A stretch of 37,299 nt of DNA from an uncultured Rhodocyclaceae bacterium (GCA_900549295.1 URNG01000018.1:1-37299), one strand, 5' to 3'. Numbered from the stretch's first letter, positions 7,051-15,077 are shown. The notes: generated by a model from the sequence alone, not told the origin. Program-made: numbers and translations.

Positions 7051-8418
7051 TCAGGCCGCCCGCTTGCGGGGCATCCGGGTCACGTTGCCGGCTTTCTTGC
7101 CGGTGCGGATTTCTTCTAGTCGGGCTTCCCAAGCGGTCAGGGCGGCGCGCTTCTCGTCGGCGTAGGTGTGCCGGTCGTAATGTGCTGACTGAACACCGCT
7201 TAGGCCGTGCGACAGCAACTGTGCACGCGTGTCCTTGCTGATTCCCATGCCGGCAAGCATCGTTTCCACGGTGCGGCGAATATCGCGTAGATTGAACGGC
7301 TCGCCTTTCATGGTGGCGCTGATTTCGGCAGCGCGGATTCCCGGTGTCTCAAACGTCATTGCCACGCGGCCATGCGTCGAGAAAAGCCACAGGGCGGAGA
7401 ATGCCGGCTCCCGCCCTTCTTCTTTGGCGCGGTCGGCTTCGCGTTCCTTGGCACGGGTAATCAGGTTTTCAACAATACCGGCAGCAACAGGGGCGAGCGG
7501 CAGCAGGTGTTCCCGTGCTTCCTTCCGCTTGCCCTTGCCGTCGAGTAGTCGCAGGGTGCGGGTCGTCGTGTCGTAGTCGGCCACAGTTGCCCGCAGCAAC
7601 TGCGCCATGCGTTGCCCGCCAGCGTACAGGGCCAGCTTCAAGGCGGTATCCGCCAGACTGTCACCCAGGGCGGCAAGATAGGCTTTCACTTCCTCGGCTG
7701 ACAAGGTGCGTTGCCCTCGGTTGCTGGCAATGGCCGGGATCGGATCAACGGGATTGTGTTCGATCGCGAAGGGGATCAAGTCGGCGGGCATGGCTGAATC
7801 AAAGGGTGCGCGTTTGGCAGCGTTGAATGCGGCGCTCAGGTAACTGCGCAGGATGCCGGCGGCGCGCTCCTTGCCAGCTTCTCGCACCTTGCGCACCATC
7901 GCCGCGATTTGGTGCGGCGTCACCTGATTGGCTGGCTTGCCGGCGATGTCCTCATGGCTGAGCACATGGCACCTGAAGGCGCTGCGGGTTGCGGCTGCGC
8001 TGCGGGCCTTGCCGTTCGCTTCGAGGGTTGCCACATATGCCTCGCACAGTGCCCGCAGGCTGTAACGCTCGGCAGCTTCCTGTGCGGCTTTGGCCGCCTC
8101 TCTTGCGGCTCTTTCGGCGGCCTTGGCCTCGGCGGCTTCCCGGTCGAGTTCGCGGGGGTCTTTGCCTTGGTCGACCAGCGTTTGCAGGCGTCGTGCTTCG
8201 TTGCGGGCGGCTTCGAGCGTCCATGCCTGGACCGCGCCTATGGTTCGCCGGATCGTCCGCTTATCAAGTTTCGTCTCAAAGATAAAGCTCTTTGCTCCAG
8301 CCGTTGCGCGTACAGCCAGCCGGGGGGCTTCGCTGTCCCATAGAAAAACTTGCTGCTTTTCCGGTGGGCATGTGAAAGCCGCTATTTTTTGCTGCGTCAG
8401 CCGTTCGCGTCGAAGCAT
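7051..8418 (-). CDS. P4-type tyrosine integrase
   Basis: A 455-aa site-specific recombinase: N-terminal DUF4102-like arm-binding domain (about 1-95), an unusually long Ala/Glu/Arg coiled linker (about 92-118), core-binding domain, then the catalytic domain. Visible catalytic residues are Arg270 (GGQRMAQLL), Arg381 in RDIRRT, His404 (LLSHG) and nucleophile Tyr414 (HYDRHTY). The usual HxxR His is Arg (R378-D-I-R381). It integrates and excises Element A at the tRNA-Thr 3' end lying 208 bp upstream of its start. Six heptamer repeats in that gap are likely arm sites. The gene is intact. Confidence 0.92.
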   Translation of the reverse strand: MLRRERLTQQKIAAFTCPPEKQQVFLWDSEAPRLAVRATAGAKSFIFETKLDKRTIRRTIGAVQAWTLEAARNEARRLQTLVDQGKDPRELDREAAEAKAAERAAREAAKAAQEAAERYSLRALCEAYVATLEANGKARSAAATRSAFRCHVLSHEDIAGKPANQVTPHQIAAMVRKVREAGKERAAGILRSYLSAAFNAAKRAPFDSAMPADLIPFAIEHNPVDPIPAIASNRGQRTLSAEEVKAYLAALGDSLADTALKLALYAGGQRMAQLLRATVADYDTTTRTLRLLDGKGKRKEAREHLLPLAPVAAGIVENLITRAKEREADRAKEEGREPAFSALWLFSTHGRVAMTFETPGIRAAEISATMKGEPFNLRDIRRTVETMLAGMGISKDTRAQLLSHGLSGVQSAHYDRHTYADEKRAALTAWEARLEEIRTGKKAGNVTRMPRKRAA

Positions 8419-8431
8419 GATTTTCCCCTTT

Positions 8432-8558
8432 GGCTACACCGTGGCTACACGGCAGGTTTATCTAGTCAGTTGGTTGGCTACACGATTCCATGTAGCCCCT
8501 GTGTAGCCAGATTTTAGCAATGGGGATCAATGCTTTGCAACTACTGATTTATGTAGCC
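8432..8558. repeat. Six GGCTACA/TGTAGCC sites (integrase arm-type sites)
   Basis: Direct copies of GGCTACA at 8432-8438, 8443-8449 and 8476-8482, and inverted copies TGTAGCC at 8491-8497, 8502-8508 and 8552-8558. They fill the space between the integrase start and the att core. This is the expected place for arm-type binding sites of the integrase N-terminal domain, and they overlap the region where the int promoter must lie, so autoregulation is likely. Confidence 0.7.
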
Positions 8559-8626
8559 ACATAAAAAATCAATGGCTTATGGCAAATTAAGCATTGATTG
8601 ATATTGCCCGAAAATGACCATTTTTG

Positions 8627-8674
8627 TGATTCGTAATCAGTAGGTCGGAAGTTCGATTCTTCTCAACGGCACCA
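8627..8674 (+). other. att site: 3' half of tRNA-Thr(CGU)
   Basis: Reading on the plus strand, the segment begins inside the anticodon stem, shows the 7-nt loop TTCGTAA (8630-8636, anticodon CGT), a 5-nt variable loop, a T-arm with loop TTCGATT closed by GGAAG/CTTCT, the acceptor strand CAACGGC, discriminator A and CCA (8672-8674). The sequence 5' of 8627 does not form the rest of a tRNA, so this is the duplicated att fragment. The intact tRNA-Thr should lie at the other end of Element A, outside the window. Confidence 0.85.
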
Positions 8675-8691
8675 AAGAATTCAATCGCTCA

Positions 8692-8718
8692 GGCCAATCT
8701 TTCGGGGTTGGCCTTTTT
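8692..8718 (+). terminator. Rho-independent terminator after the tRNA-Thr fragment
   Basis: GGCCAA (8692-8697) pairs with TTGGCC (8708-8713), followed by five T. It follows the tRNA fragment as the original chromosomal terminator of the tRNA-Thr gene. It may also serve the leftward CDF gene, because the stem is symmetrical. Confidence 0.75.
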
Positions 8719-8737
8719 GCTATCCACGCAGCCTGCC

Positions 8738-9724
8738 TTATGCGTGGCCCAATGTGCTGTCGCAGCCAGTATTGGTTTCCCCCGTGCTATTTGCAGCTTG
8801 CTGCAACGGCTTGATGACAATGCTGACTTCTGCGTTGGGAATGTCTGTTTCAACGCTCATGCGCAGGGATTCGATGGTGACTTCGGCCTCGCCAATGGTT
8901 TTGGCGGGATCGAAACCCAGGGCAATCTCGATGAACAGGCGGCTGCCGGCGCGTCGTGAGCGGACGCCGTGAAACGCTTCATAGCCATCAAAATGCCTTG
9001 CGAGTTGCCGCATGATGACGATCTGCACGTCTTCAGCGAGCGTGCGGTCGAGCAGATCATGGAGCGTTTCGAGTAGCACCGGCACGTATGAACCGATGGC
9101 GAAGATGGCATAAGCCAGCGCGCATGCCGGGTCGATATAGATGGCCCACGGTTCTTCTCGAAATCCCATGGCCAGCGCAAGGGTGATCAGGATGGCCACC
9201 GCGCCCAGGGCGTCGTTACGTTTGTGACGCCACTCCATGTCAATCAAGGGCGAGTGTGAGGTGTCGGCAATCCGTTTGTAATAAACCCACAGCCAGGCAT
9301 TGACGATAAAGACCAGCACCTGCACGGCAATACCAACGAAAGTAAAACCGGCGTCGAGCGGTTCCGGTTGCAGCAGGCGCATGAATGAATAGATGGCGAG
9401 CGCGACCAGTGTCACGATGTAGCACAAGGCACCGAACAAACTGCCGACCCGTTCAAGTTTCCCTGCGCCGTAATCGAAATCGTGGAGTTGGCCTTCGCGG
9501 ATATTTTTGAGAATACGCAGCGACACCGCTTGCGAGGCAAAACTCTTGAAGTAATCCGCAACGTCCGAGAGCAACAGCATCGACCCGGAGAAAATGGCAA
9601 TTAGAGCGTAGGGTACGAATGTTACGATATTGATTATTACGCTGATCCACAGTGCGCGTGCCTGTTGCGCAGCCTGTTCCTGCTCATTTGTTTTGGTGGT
9701 TTGAGATGAGCTGGCTGTGTTCAT
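8738..9724 (-). CDS. Cation diffusion facilitator (CDF) family transporter
   Basis: A 328-aa inner-membrane protein with about six membrane segments in residues 25-215 and a soluble C-terminal domain. CDF features: GSMLLLSDVADYFKS in TM2, the loop DYGAGKLERVGSL, and HKRND in TM5. Aligned by eye with E. coli YiiP, the four intramembrane metal ligands read Asp57, Ser61, His167 and Asp171, so one acidic ligand is replaced by Ser. The family exports Zn, Mn, Fe, Co or similar cations by proton antiport; the substrate cannot be told. The start overlaps the stop of the upstream condensation-like gene (ATGA), implying one operon. The C-terminus is Gly/Thr-rich and probably disordered. Confidence 0.85.
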   Translation of the reverse strand: MNTASSSQTTKTNEQEQAAQQARALWISVIINIVTFVPYALIAIFSGSMLLLSDVADYFKSFASQAVSLRILKNIREGQLHDFDYGAGKLERVGSLFGALCYIVTLVALAIYSFMRLLQPEPLDAGFTFVGIAVQVLVFIVNAWLWVYYKRIADTSHSPLIDMEWRHKRNDALGAVAILITLALAMGFREEPWAIYIDPACALAYAIFAIGSYVPVLLETLHDLLDRTLAEDVQIVIMRQLARHFDGYEAFHGVRSRRAGSRLFIEIALGFDPAKTIGEAEVTIESLRMSVETDIPNAEVSIVIKPLQQAANSTGETNTGCDSTLGHA

Positions 9725-10956
9725 TTTGATTGTGATATTTTTATCAGACTGGCTTCAAGCTCGTTTTGCAATTCGATGATTGTTGCCGGTGGGATGTGCT
9801 GCCCCCAGAACACATAGTAAAAATTCATTTTTTCGTGCGCAAGGTAATCGGAGATGTACAGGTTGATGGGGAAATTGCAGGTGTTGGAGTGGGTGTGATG
9901 TACGGTTGAAAAACCAAGCGACGAGTTTTTGTTGAAGCAAAAATAAGAAAACAGAATCTGTGGGGCGCATTGGCCGTATTTTTCTATGTATGGCGCAGAG
10001 AATATTTTATTGTTCCAGTCGAAGTGTCGGTGGCGATAAAGTTGTTTTGATTGCTTTTGGGTTGAGTTAATGATTTGATCCAGGGTTGGATGCCTGTTGA
10101 AGTCGAATACAAACGGAACGCTCGCCTCGTAAGCGCCAAGGCTTTCTATTTTTTCTTTTCCTGAACGATTTCCAATCGGGATTTCCATGCTGAATCGTTT
10201 GTGTCCAAATTTTTTGGCAACCAATTCGGCAAAGGCTGAGGCGATCACAACGTAAGACGAGACTCCTTTTTGATTGCAGTAGTGGAGCAGTTCCGTTTTG
10301 AATTCCTTGCCAAGTTGGAAATCCAGGCCGCTGGCGTCTGCTGCCTCGATTTCGATCACGTCTTTAAATACATGCTCGCATGTCGATAGTTCGGAAAATT
10401 GGGTTTCCCAAAAGGTTTGGTCTGCAACGTAATCTTCCCCGGCTTTGTGGCGGTCGATTTTTTCCAGATATGGTGAGAATGGGTGCCAGCGTATTTCCGA
10501 GTGTTCGTCAAGCAAGGCTTTTTGAACTTTCTCGTAAAGAATGATTCCGGAAATGCCATCGAAAATCAGATGGTTGAAGCAGAAGCGCAGGTTGTTGAAA
10601 GAGTCACCAATCGAGTAGATAAATACGTGGAGCAGTTGATCCGTGTTGTTGATCTTTTCTTCGGGAACGCTGTCGCAGAATTCTTGATATTGCTCGGCTG
10701 AAGGGAAATGGTATGCCTCTATGTTTGGTGCCGTAGGCGGCAAAAATACCATATATTTTTGATCGCCATCAACGAGGCATCTTGCGCCAGAGATGTCGGC
10801 TGACAGAAGGCATTTTTCTACTGCAGAGCGCAGGCGATCTGTCGGAAAGTGCCGGGAAAATCTTATTTCAAATGAAATGTTGTAAGATATGCCTTTTGTT
10901 TTTTCATTGGCGTCGAAAATATAATTCTGCTCATCCGTGAGAGGCAATTTCTTCAT
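9721..10956 (-). CDS. Stand-alone condensation-domain (NRPS C-like) acyltransferase
   Basis: A 411-aa protein from ATG 10956; a TTG at 10998 would add 14 residues and neither start has a clear ribosome site. It resembles the condensation/chloramphenicol-acetyltransferase-like superfamily: the active-site motif reads NHLIFDG (128-134; HHxxxDG in the family, so the first His is Asn and the catalytic His129 is kept), and IPIGNRSG appears in the second half. Such free-standing domains join acyl groups or amino acids to amines or hydroxyls. No adenylation or carrier domain gene is nearby. The base composition is much richer in A+T than the flanks, suggesting transfer. It is coupled to the CDF gene. 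Confidence 0.72.
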   Translation of the reverse strand: MKKLPLTDEQNYIFDANEKTKGISYNISFEIRFSRHFPTDRLRSAVEKCLLSADISGARCLVDGDQKYMVFLPPTAPNIEAYHFPSAEQYQEFCDSVPEEKINNTDQLLHVFIYSIGDSFNNLRFCFNHLIFDGISGIILYEKVQKALLDEHSEIRWHPFSPYLEKIDRHKAGEDYVADQTFWETQFSELSTCEHVFKDVIEIEAADASGLDFQLGKEFKTELLHYCNQKGVSSYVVIASAFAELVAKKFGHKRFSMEIPIGNRSGKEKIESLGAYEASVPFVFDFNRHPTLDQIINSTQKQSKQLYRHRHFDWNNKIFSAPYIEKYGQCAPQILFSYFCFNKNSSLGFSTVHHTHSNTCNFPINLYISDYLAHEKMNFYYVFWGQHIPPATIIELQNELEASLIKISQSK

Positions 10957-11244
10957 TTTCGTTTGTCTGGCTGAATAGGGGGAAACCGAGGCGGTCAAGC
11001 GTTTATTCCCGGCATGGTATTTTCATTTGATGAATGTCACGGCACCCGTTCGGGCATGCTATCCGACACTGCCTGTTCATGCAATGCTGGTATGGGGGGT
11101 ATTGAGAAATTTTTACGGAATCAACCTGGCTACTCAATCCGCTCTCAATCAGCAGAGTAAATTTCTGGAGAGTTTATCTCGTCGGATTGGCCGGGGTTTT
11201 GACGCGATTCAGAGGGTCGGCAGCCTCTTTTATTCCTGTACTGC
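10957..11244. other. Intergenic region upstream of the condensation gene
   Basis: An AT-richer stretch, presumably containing the promoter of the condensation/CDF operon and the end of the bioA transcript. No confident promoter, terminator or RNA gene was seen. A short plus-strand open frame across it runs into bioA antisense and has no ribosome site. Confidence 0.4.
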
Positions 11245-12585
11245 CTACGCCAGTGCTTCCGCCAGCGCGCCCTGAATCGCCTGGGCGAGATGGGCGATTT
11301 CTGCGTCGGTGATGATGTAGGGCGGCATCAGGTAGATGGTGTTGCCGATGGGGCGCAGTAGGGCTTCGCGCTTGAGGGCGGCGCGGTAGAAGCGGCGCGG
11401 GAAGTGGGGATCGGCGGTGGTGACGTCGAAGGCGGCGATCATGCCGCGTTGGCGCAGGTGGCGCACTTGCGGGTGGTCGGCAAGCGGAGCGAGGGCGGCG
11501 CTGATGGCTGCGGCCTTGCTGCGGTTGGCGGTGAGGATGTCGTCGGCGGCGAAGATGTCCAGCGTCGCCAGCGCGGCGCGGCAGGCGAGCGGGTTGCCGG
11601 TGTAGCTGTGCGAATGCAGGAAGGCGCGAGCGATGCTGTCGTCGAGGAAGGCGGCGTAGATCGTGTCGCTGCTCAGAACCGCCGAAAGCGGCAGGTAGCC
11701 GCCGCTGATGCCCTTGGACAGGCAGAGCAGGTCGGGGCGGATGCCCGCCTGTTCGTGCGCGAAGAAGCTGCCGGTGCGGCCAAAGCCGACGGCGATTTCG
11801 TCGCAGATGAGGTGCACTTCGTGCGCATCGCACAGGGCGCGGGCCTGACGCAGGTATTCCGGGTCGTACATCGCCATGCCGGCAGCGCCTTGCACCAGCG
11901 GTTCCAGAATGAGGGCGGCGGTGCGCCTGCCGTGTTGGGCGAGGTAATCGGCCAGCGCCGAGGCGGCGCGGCGGGCGACGTCGGCGGGGGATTCGCCGGC
12001 TTCGGCCAAGCGTGAATCCGGCGAGGGCAGCACTTGCGCGGCGTGGCGCACCAGGGGCGCGTAGGCATCCTTGAACAGCGCGACATCGGTGACGGCCAGC
12101 GCGCCGACGGTTTCGCCGTGGTAACTGCCGGCGAGGCAGAGGAATTCGGATTTCTGCGCCCGGCCGACGTTGCGCCAGTAGTGAAAGCTCATCTTGAGCG
12201 CGATTTCGGTGGCCGAAGCGCCGTCGGAAGCGTAGAAGGCGTGGCCCAGGCGGTGGCCGGTCAGGGCCGCGAGGCGCTCCGACAATTCGACCACCGGCGG
12301 ATGCGTGAAGCCCGCCAGCATGGCGTGTTCCAGCGTTTCCATCTGCGCCTGCAAGGCGGCGTTGATGCGCGGATTGGCGTGGCCGAACAGGTTCGTCCAC
12401 CACGAACTGATGCCGTCGAGAAAGCGACGCCCTTCAAAATCGTAGAGCCAGACGCCTTCGCCACGGGCCAGGGGAATCAGCGGCAGATGGGCTGGTGCGC
12501 TGGCATCCGCATGGTGGCGCATCTGCGTGCAGGGATGCCAGACCGCCGCCTGGCTGCGCGCCAGCCAATCGTCGTTGTTGCCCAT
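11245..12585 (-). CDS. bioA: Adenosylmethionine-8-amino-7-oxononanoate aminotransferase
   Basis: A 446-aa PLP enzyme of biotin synthesis converting 8-amino-7-oxononanoate to 7,8-diaminononanoate with S-adenosylmethionine as amino donor. Diagnostic features: WHPCTQM near residues 16-22 (BioA-specific), the phosphate-binding SDGASATEIALKM, SYHGETVGAL, CDEIAVGFGRTG (Asp262) and the PLP lysine Lys291 in LSKGISGGYLPL. Full length for the family. The ATG at 12583-12585 overlaps the upstream DUF2863 stop, so the two form one transcript. No other bio gene is in the window. Confidence 0.95.
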   Translation of the reverse strand: MGNNDDWLARSQAAVWHPCTQMRHHADASAPAHLPLIPLARGEGVWLYDFEGRRFLDGISSWWTNLFGHANPRINAALQAQMETLEHAMLAGFTHPPVVELSERLAALTGHRLGHAFYASDGASATEIALKMSFHYWRNVGRAQKSEFLCLAGSYHGETVGALAVTDVALFKDAYAPLVRHAAQVLPSPDSRLAEAGESPADVARRAASALADYLAQHGRRTAALILEPLVQGAAGMAMYDPEYLRQARALCDAHEVHLICDEIAVGFGRTGSFFAHEQAGIRPDLLCLSKGISGGYLPLSAVLSSDTIYAAFLDDSIARAFLHSHSYTGNPLACRAALATLDIFAADDILTANRSKAAAISAALAPLADHPQVRHLRQRGMIAAFDVTTADPHFPRRFYRAALKREALLRPIGNTIYLMPPYIITDAEIAHLAQAIQGALAEALA

Positions 12586-13757
12586 CAGTGCAGGTGGGGC
12601 GAGGGGCTGGCGGCTTCTTCCGGCATTTCGGCGTGCACCAGCTCGCCTTCGCTGTCGGGAAAGAGCGGCGCGCCGCAGTCGTCGCAGAATTCCATGGGGA
12701 AGCGGTGGTCGAGGAAACGGATGTCGCGCACACCGGCTTCGCGCAGCACGCTTTCGATTTCGCCGGCCGCGTCGGTGGCTTCATCTTCGCTGCCGAGCAA
12801 GGGCCAGACGATGCCGTGATAGACGGCGGGTTGGCCGACTGGCCCCAGGCTGACCCGGTATTCTTCCATGCGGGTGTCGTAGCAGGGGCCGATCACGGCG
12901 CGCGTCTGCTCCGGCTGCAGGCCGATGGTGGTGTGCAGGAAGGCGAGCGAAGCGGCGACCGAGAACGGGCGTGAATTGCGGTCGGCGTTGCGGCAGGCCG
13001 CGTGGTAGGCGTCCGGCAGGATGAGCTGCCAGGCGCAGCCGGGCAGGAGCGGCTCCAGATTGGGGCTGCCCTGCTTTTGCCAGGCGGCCAGGGCGCTTTC
13101 CTTGCTGCCGTCCTTTTCGTTCCAGCGAAAGATCGGCGCGCCCTGGGGCACGGCGACGACGCCGATCAGGTAGCGCACATCGGAAAGAAAGCGGCTGGTT
13201 TCCGGAAACTGCGCGCTATCCACCTTGTAGTTCTGGCCGCTTTCGAGGGCGGCGGCGAGTTCCTGCGTGAATTGCCGCGTGTCGCAGAAACTGCGCGGCA
13301 GTTGATCCGGGCTGAAAAGGAAGTCGGCCAGGGCCAAGCGGGCATCCCCGGCAAAAGCGTGCGCGCCGAGATGGGCGCTCAGGGTGGACACGGCAGCGCC
13401 AGGCAGATTCGCCGCCGGAATGGAAAAACGGGACCAGGCGAGGATGGGCGCGGCAAACAAAAGAACGTCCCAGGGCTTGCCGTTGATTTCCAGGTAGCTG
13501 CTTTCGGCGCAGGCTTCGATCATGTCCGCGAGTTCGTCGTGCGCCGGTGCGTTGGCTTCCTGCAAGCGGTCGAGCGCGCTGTTGAGATCGTCTTCCGCCC
13601 CGTTTTTCAGCAGGGCATCGACGAGTTCGGACAACTCGGTTTCCCAGTAGCGGTCTTCGAGCTTGCCGCCGGATTCCGCGAGGCCAGTGGATAGACGTTG
13701 CAATTCGGCCGCATCGCGCGACAGGCGCGCGCGCGCACCGAAACGGGTTCTTTTCAT
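12585..13757 (-). CDS. DUF2863 family protein
   Basis: A 390-aa cytoplasmic protein that I recognise as the betaproteobacterial DUF2863 family from its basic MKRTRF start and its C-terminal CDDCGAPLFPDSEGELVHAEMP, a zinc-ribbon-like Cys-x2-Cys with acidic tail. The function is unknown. The start at 13757 is chosen for the conserved MKRTRF with GGGA upstream; ATG 13763 is an alternative. It overlaps bioA by one base. The C-terminal VRDIRFLDHRFPMEFCDDCG has been kept in the family, and the pairing with bioA may simply be transcriptional. Confidence 0.8.
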   Translation of the reverse strand: MKRTRFGARARLSRDAAELQRLSTGLAESGGKLEDRYWETELSELVDALLKNGAEDDLNSALDRLQEANAPAHDELADMIEACAESSYLEINGKPWDVLLFAAPILAWSRFSIPAANLPGAAVSTLSAHLGAHAFAGDARLALADFLFSPDQLPRSFCDTRQFTQELAAALESGQNYKVDSAQFPETSRFLSDVRYLIGVVAVPQGAPIFRWNEKDGSKESALAAWQKQGSPNLEPLLPGCAWQLILPDAYHAACRNADRNSRPFSVAASLAFLHTTIGLQPEQTRAVIGPCYDTRMEEYRVSLGPVGQPAVYHGIVWPLLGSEDEATDAAGEIESVLREAGVRDIRFLDHRFPMEFCDDCGAPLFPDSEGELVHAEMPEEAASPSPHLH

Positions 13758-13847
13758 GACCATCCCAGAAAAAAGCAAAGGGTCGATTCTACCAGCCGGT
13801 ACAATCGCTCGCTTCTCATTTCCCCGCTTGCAGGCGTTCGTTTGCTC

Positions 13848-14621
13848 ATGTTGCTACTTCTTTCTCCCGCAAAATCATTGGATTACGAAACGCCGGTGCC
13901 GTTTGCCGAGTTCTCGCAGCCCGCTTTTCTCGATCGCTCCGCCGCCTTGATCGAGGTGCTGCGCGACTTCTCGCCGGCCGACATCGCGCGCCTGATGGAT
14001 TTGTCCGACGCGCTGGCGAATCTGAATTTCGACCGCTATGCCGCCTGGGCGCCGCCTTTCACCCCGGCCAACGCCAGACAGGCCATCTTCGCCTTCAATG
14101 GCGACGTGTACGACGGTTTTTCCGCCGCCACCCTGTCCGCCGACGATCTGCGCTGTGCGCAAACCCGGCTGCGCATCCTTTCCGGCCTCTACGGCATCCT
14201 GAAACCGCTCGATCTGATGCAGCCCTACCGGCTGGAAATGGGCACCAAGCTGGCGACGGCGGCGGGCAAGGATCTCTACGCCTTCTGGGGCGACACCCTG
14301 CTCGACGCGCTCAACGCCGAGCTTGAGGCCGCCGAACGGCCCGTCGTGGTGAATCTGGCTTCGGAAGAATATTTCAAGGCCGCGCGCGGCAGGAAACTCG
14401 CGGGGCGGCTGATCCAGCCGGTATTCGAAGACTGGAAGGGCGGGCGCTACAAGATCATCAGCTTCTACGCCAAAAAAGCCCGCGGCCTCATGGCCCGCTA
14501 CGCCGTCATCAACCGCCTGACCGATCCGGAAGGCTTGCAGGCTTTCGACAGCGAAGGCTACGCCTTCACGCCGGAAGTTTCGGACGCCCGGACCTGGGTG
14601 TTCCGGCGGCGTCTGGAGTAG
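13848..14621 (+). CDS. yaaA: Peroxide stress protein YaaA
   Basis: A 257-aa protein of the YaaA (DUF328/UPF0246) family, which binds DNA and lowers free iron damage during H2O2 stress in E. coli. Family signatures: LLLLSPAKSLDY at the start, FNGDVYDGF (about 84-92), RILSGLYGILKPLDLMQPYRLEMG (about 107-130), YAFWGD, VVNLASEEYFKA and ISFYAKKARGLMARY. The start at 13848 gives the usual family N-terminus; the longer upstream open frame overlaps the divergent DUF2863 gene. The ribosome site is weak. The promoter region is shared with DUF2863 in the 90-bp gap. Confidence 0.93.
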   Translation: MLLLLSPAKSLDYETPVPFAEFSQPAFLDRSAALIEVLRDFSPADIARLMDLSDALANLNFDRYAAWAPPFTPANARQAIFAFNGDVYDGFSAATLSADDLRCAQTRLRILSGLYGILKPLDLMQPYRLEMGTKLATAAGKDLYAFWGDTLLDALNAELEAAERPVVVNLASEEYFKAARGRKLAGRLIQPVFEDWKGGRYKIISFYAKKARGLMARYAVINRLTDPEGLQAFDSEGYAFTPEVSDARTWVFRRRLE

Positions 14622-14735
14622 TGCGGGAGGGGTTCTGGCGCTGGAGGGGAACTGGAACGACGCTTTCCCGCGTGCCGGAATAGGAGCAGAGGGGGCTGAT
14701 GTCCTGAAATCGTTCGTGATTCCTGCGCGTCAACG

Positions 14736-14761
14736 AAAAAAGGAGCCGAAGCTCCTTTTTT
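14736..14761. terminator. Bidirectional terminator
   Basis: A perfect hairpin with AGGAGC/GCTCCT arms, CGAA loop, flanked by A-run on the left and T-run on the right. It can terminate yaaA on the plus strand and the tRNA operon on the minus strand. Confidence 0.9.
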
Positions 14762-14796
14762 CACATCACGTGGGCTTTGTTTAAAGCCTGTCAAAC

Positions 14797-14872
14797 TGGA
14801 GCGGCAGAAGAGTCTCGAACTCTCGACCTATACCTTGGCAAGGTATCGCTCTACCAACTGAGCTACTGCCGC
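14797..14872 (-). tRNA. tRNA-Gly(GCC)
   Basis: A 76-nt cloverleaf read on the minus strand: acceptor GCGGCAG, D-arm AGCTCAGTTGGTAGAGC, anticodon loop with GCC, T-loop TTCGAGA, encoded CCA at 14797-14799. It is the last gene of a Gly-Cys-Gly operon and is identical to the copy at 15002-15077. Confidence 0.95.
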
Positions 14873-14880
14873 AAAATCTT

Positions 14881-14954
14881 TGGAGGCGCGGGCCGGAGTC
14901 GAACCGACCTACTCGGATTTGCAATCCGGTGCATAACCGCTTTGCTACCGCGCC
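14881..14954 (-). tRNA. tRNA-Cys(GCA)
   Basis: A 74-nt cloverleaf on the minus strand with acceptor GGCGCGG, anticodon loop TTGCAAA (GCA), T-loop TTCGACT and encoded CCA. It lies 8 nt from the tRNA-Gly that follows it. Confidence 0.95.
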
Positions 14955-14971
14955 CCGCCTTCGCATTGGTT

Positions 14972-14995
14972 TCGGGGAAGCCGAAGCTTCCCCGA
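14972..14995 (-). other. Spacer hairpin between tRNA-Gly and tRNA-Cys
   Basis: TCGGGGAAGC and GCTTCCCCGA pair around a CGAA loop. There is no T-run, so it is more likely a processing or spacer stem in the polycistronic tRNA transcript than a terminator. Confidence 0.5.
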
Positions 14996-15001
14996 GGAAT
15001 C

Positions 15002-15077
15002 TGGAGCGGCAGAAGAGTCTCGAACTCTCGACCTATACCTTGGCAAGGTATCGCTCTACCAACTGAGCTACTGCCGC
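15002..15077 (-). tRNA. tRNA-Gly(GCC), first gene of the operon
   Basis: Identical in sequence to the tRNA-Gly at 14797-14872, with CCA encoded at 15002-15004. It lies just downstream of a near-consensus promoter and heads the Gly-Cys-Gly transcript. Confidence 0.95.

Larger units (their letters stand above)
1..8674 (-). mobile_element. Element A: P4/cf-PICI-like phage satellite (right part)
   Basis: All genes from the integrase leftward are on the minus strand, closely packed and often overlapping: integrase, 239-aa unknown, AlpA-like protein, primase-helicase, Nu1-like protein, HK97 capsid, small proteins, small terminase. The right boundary is the tRNA-Thr 3' fragment at 8627-8674. The left boundary lies outside the window, so portal, protease or large terminase may lie there. 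No tail or lysis gene is seen in this part. Integrase plus AlpA plus P4-type primase plus a head gene is the known layout of capsid-forming PICIs; the assignment to that class is inference. Confidence 0.75.

Noticed and set aside
11027..11275. 82-aa plus-strand open frame between the condensation gene and bioA
   Set aside because: It has no ribosome site and its end is antisense to the bioA 3' end; no family resemblance.
13698..13847. N-terminal extension of yaaA
   Set aside because: The upstream frame overlaps the divergent DUF2863 start and reads as low-complexity basic sequence; the family starts at the ATG 13848.
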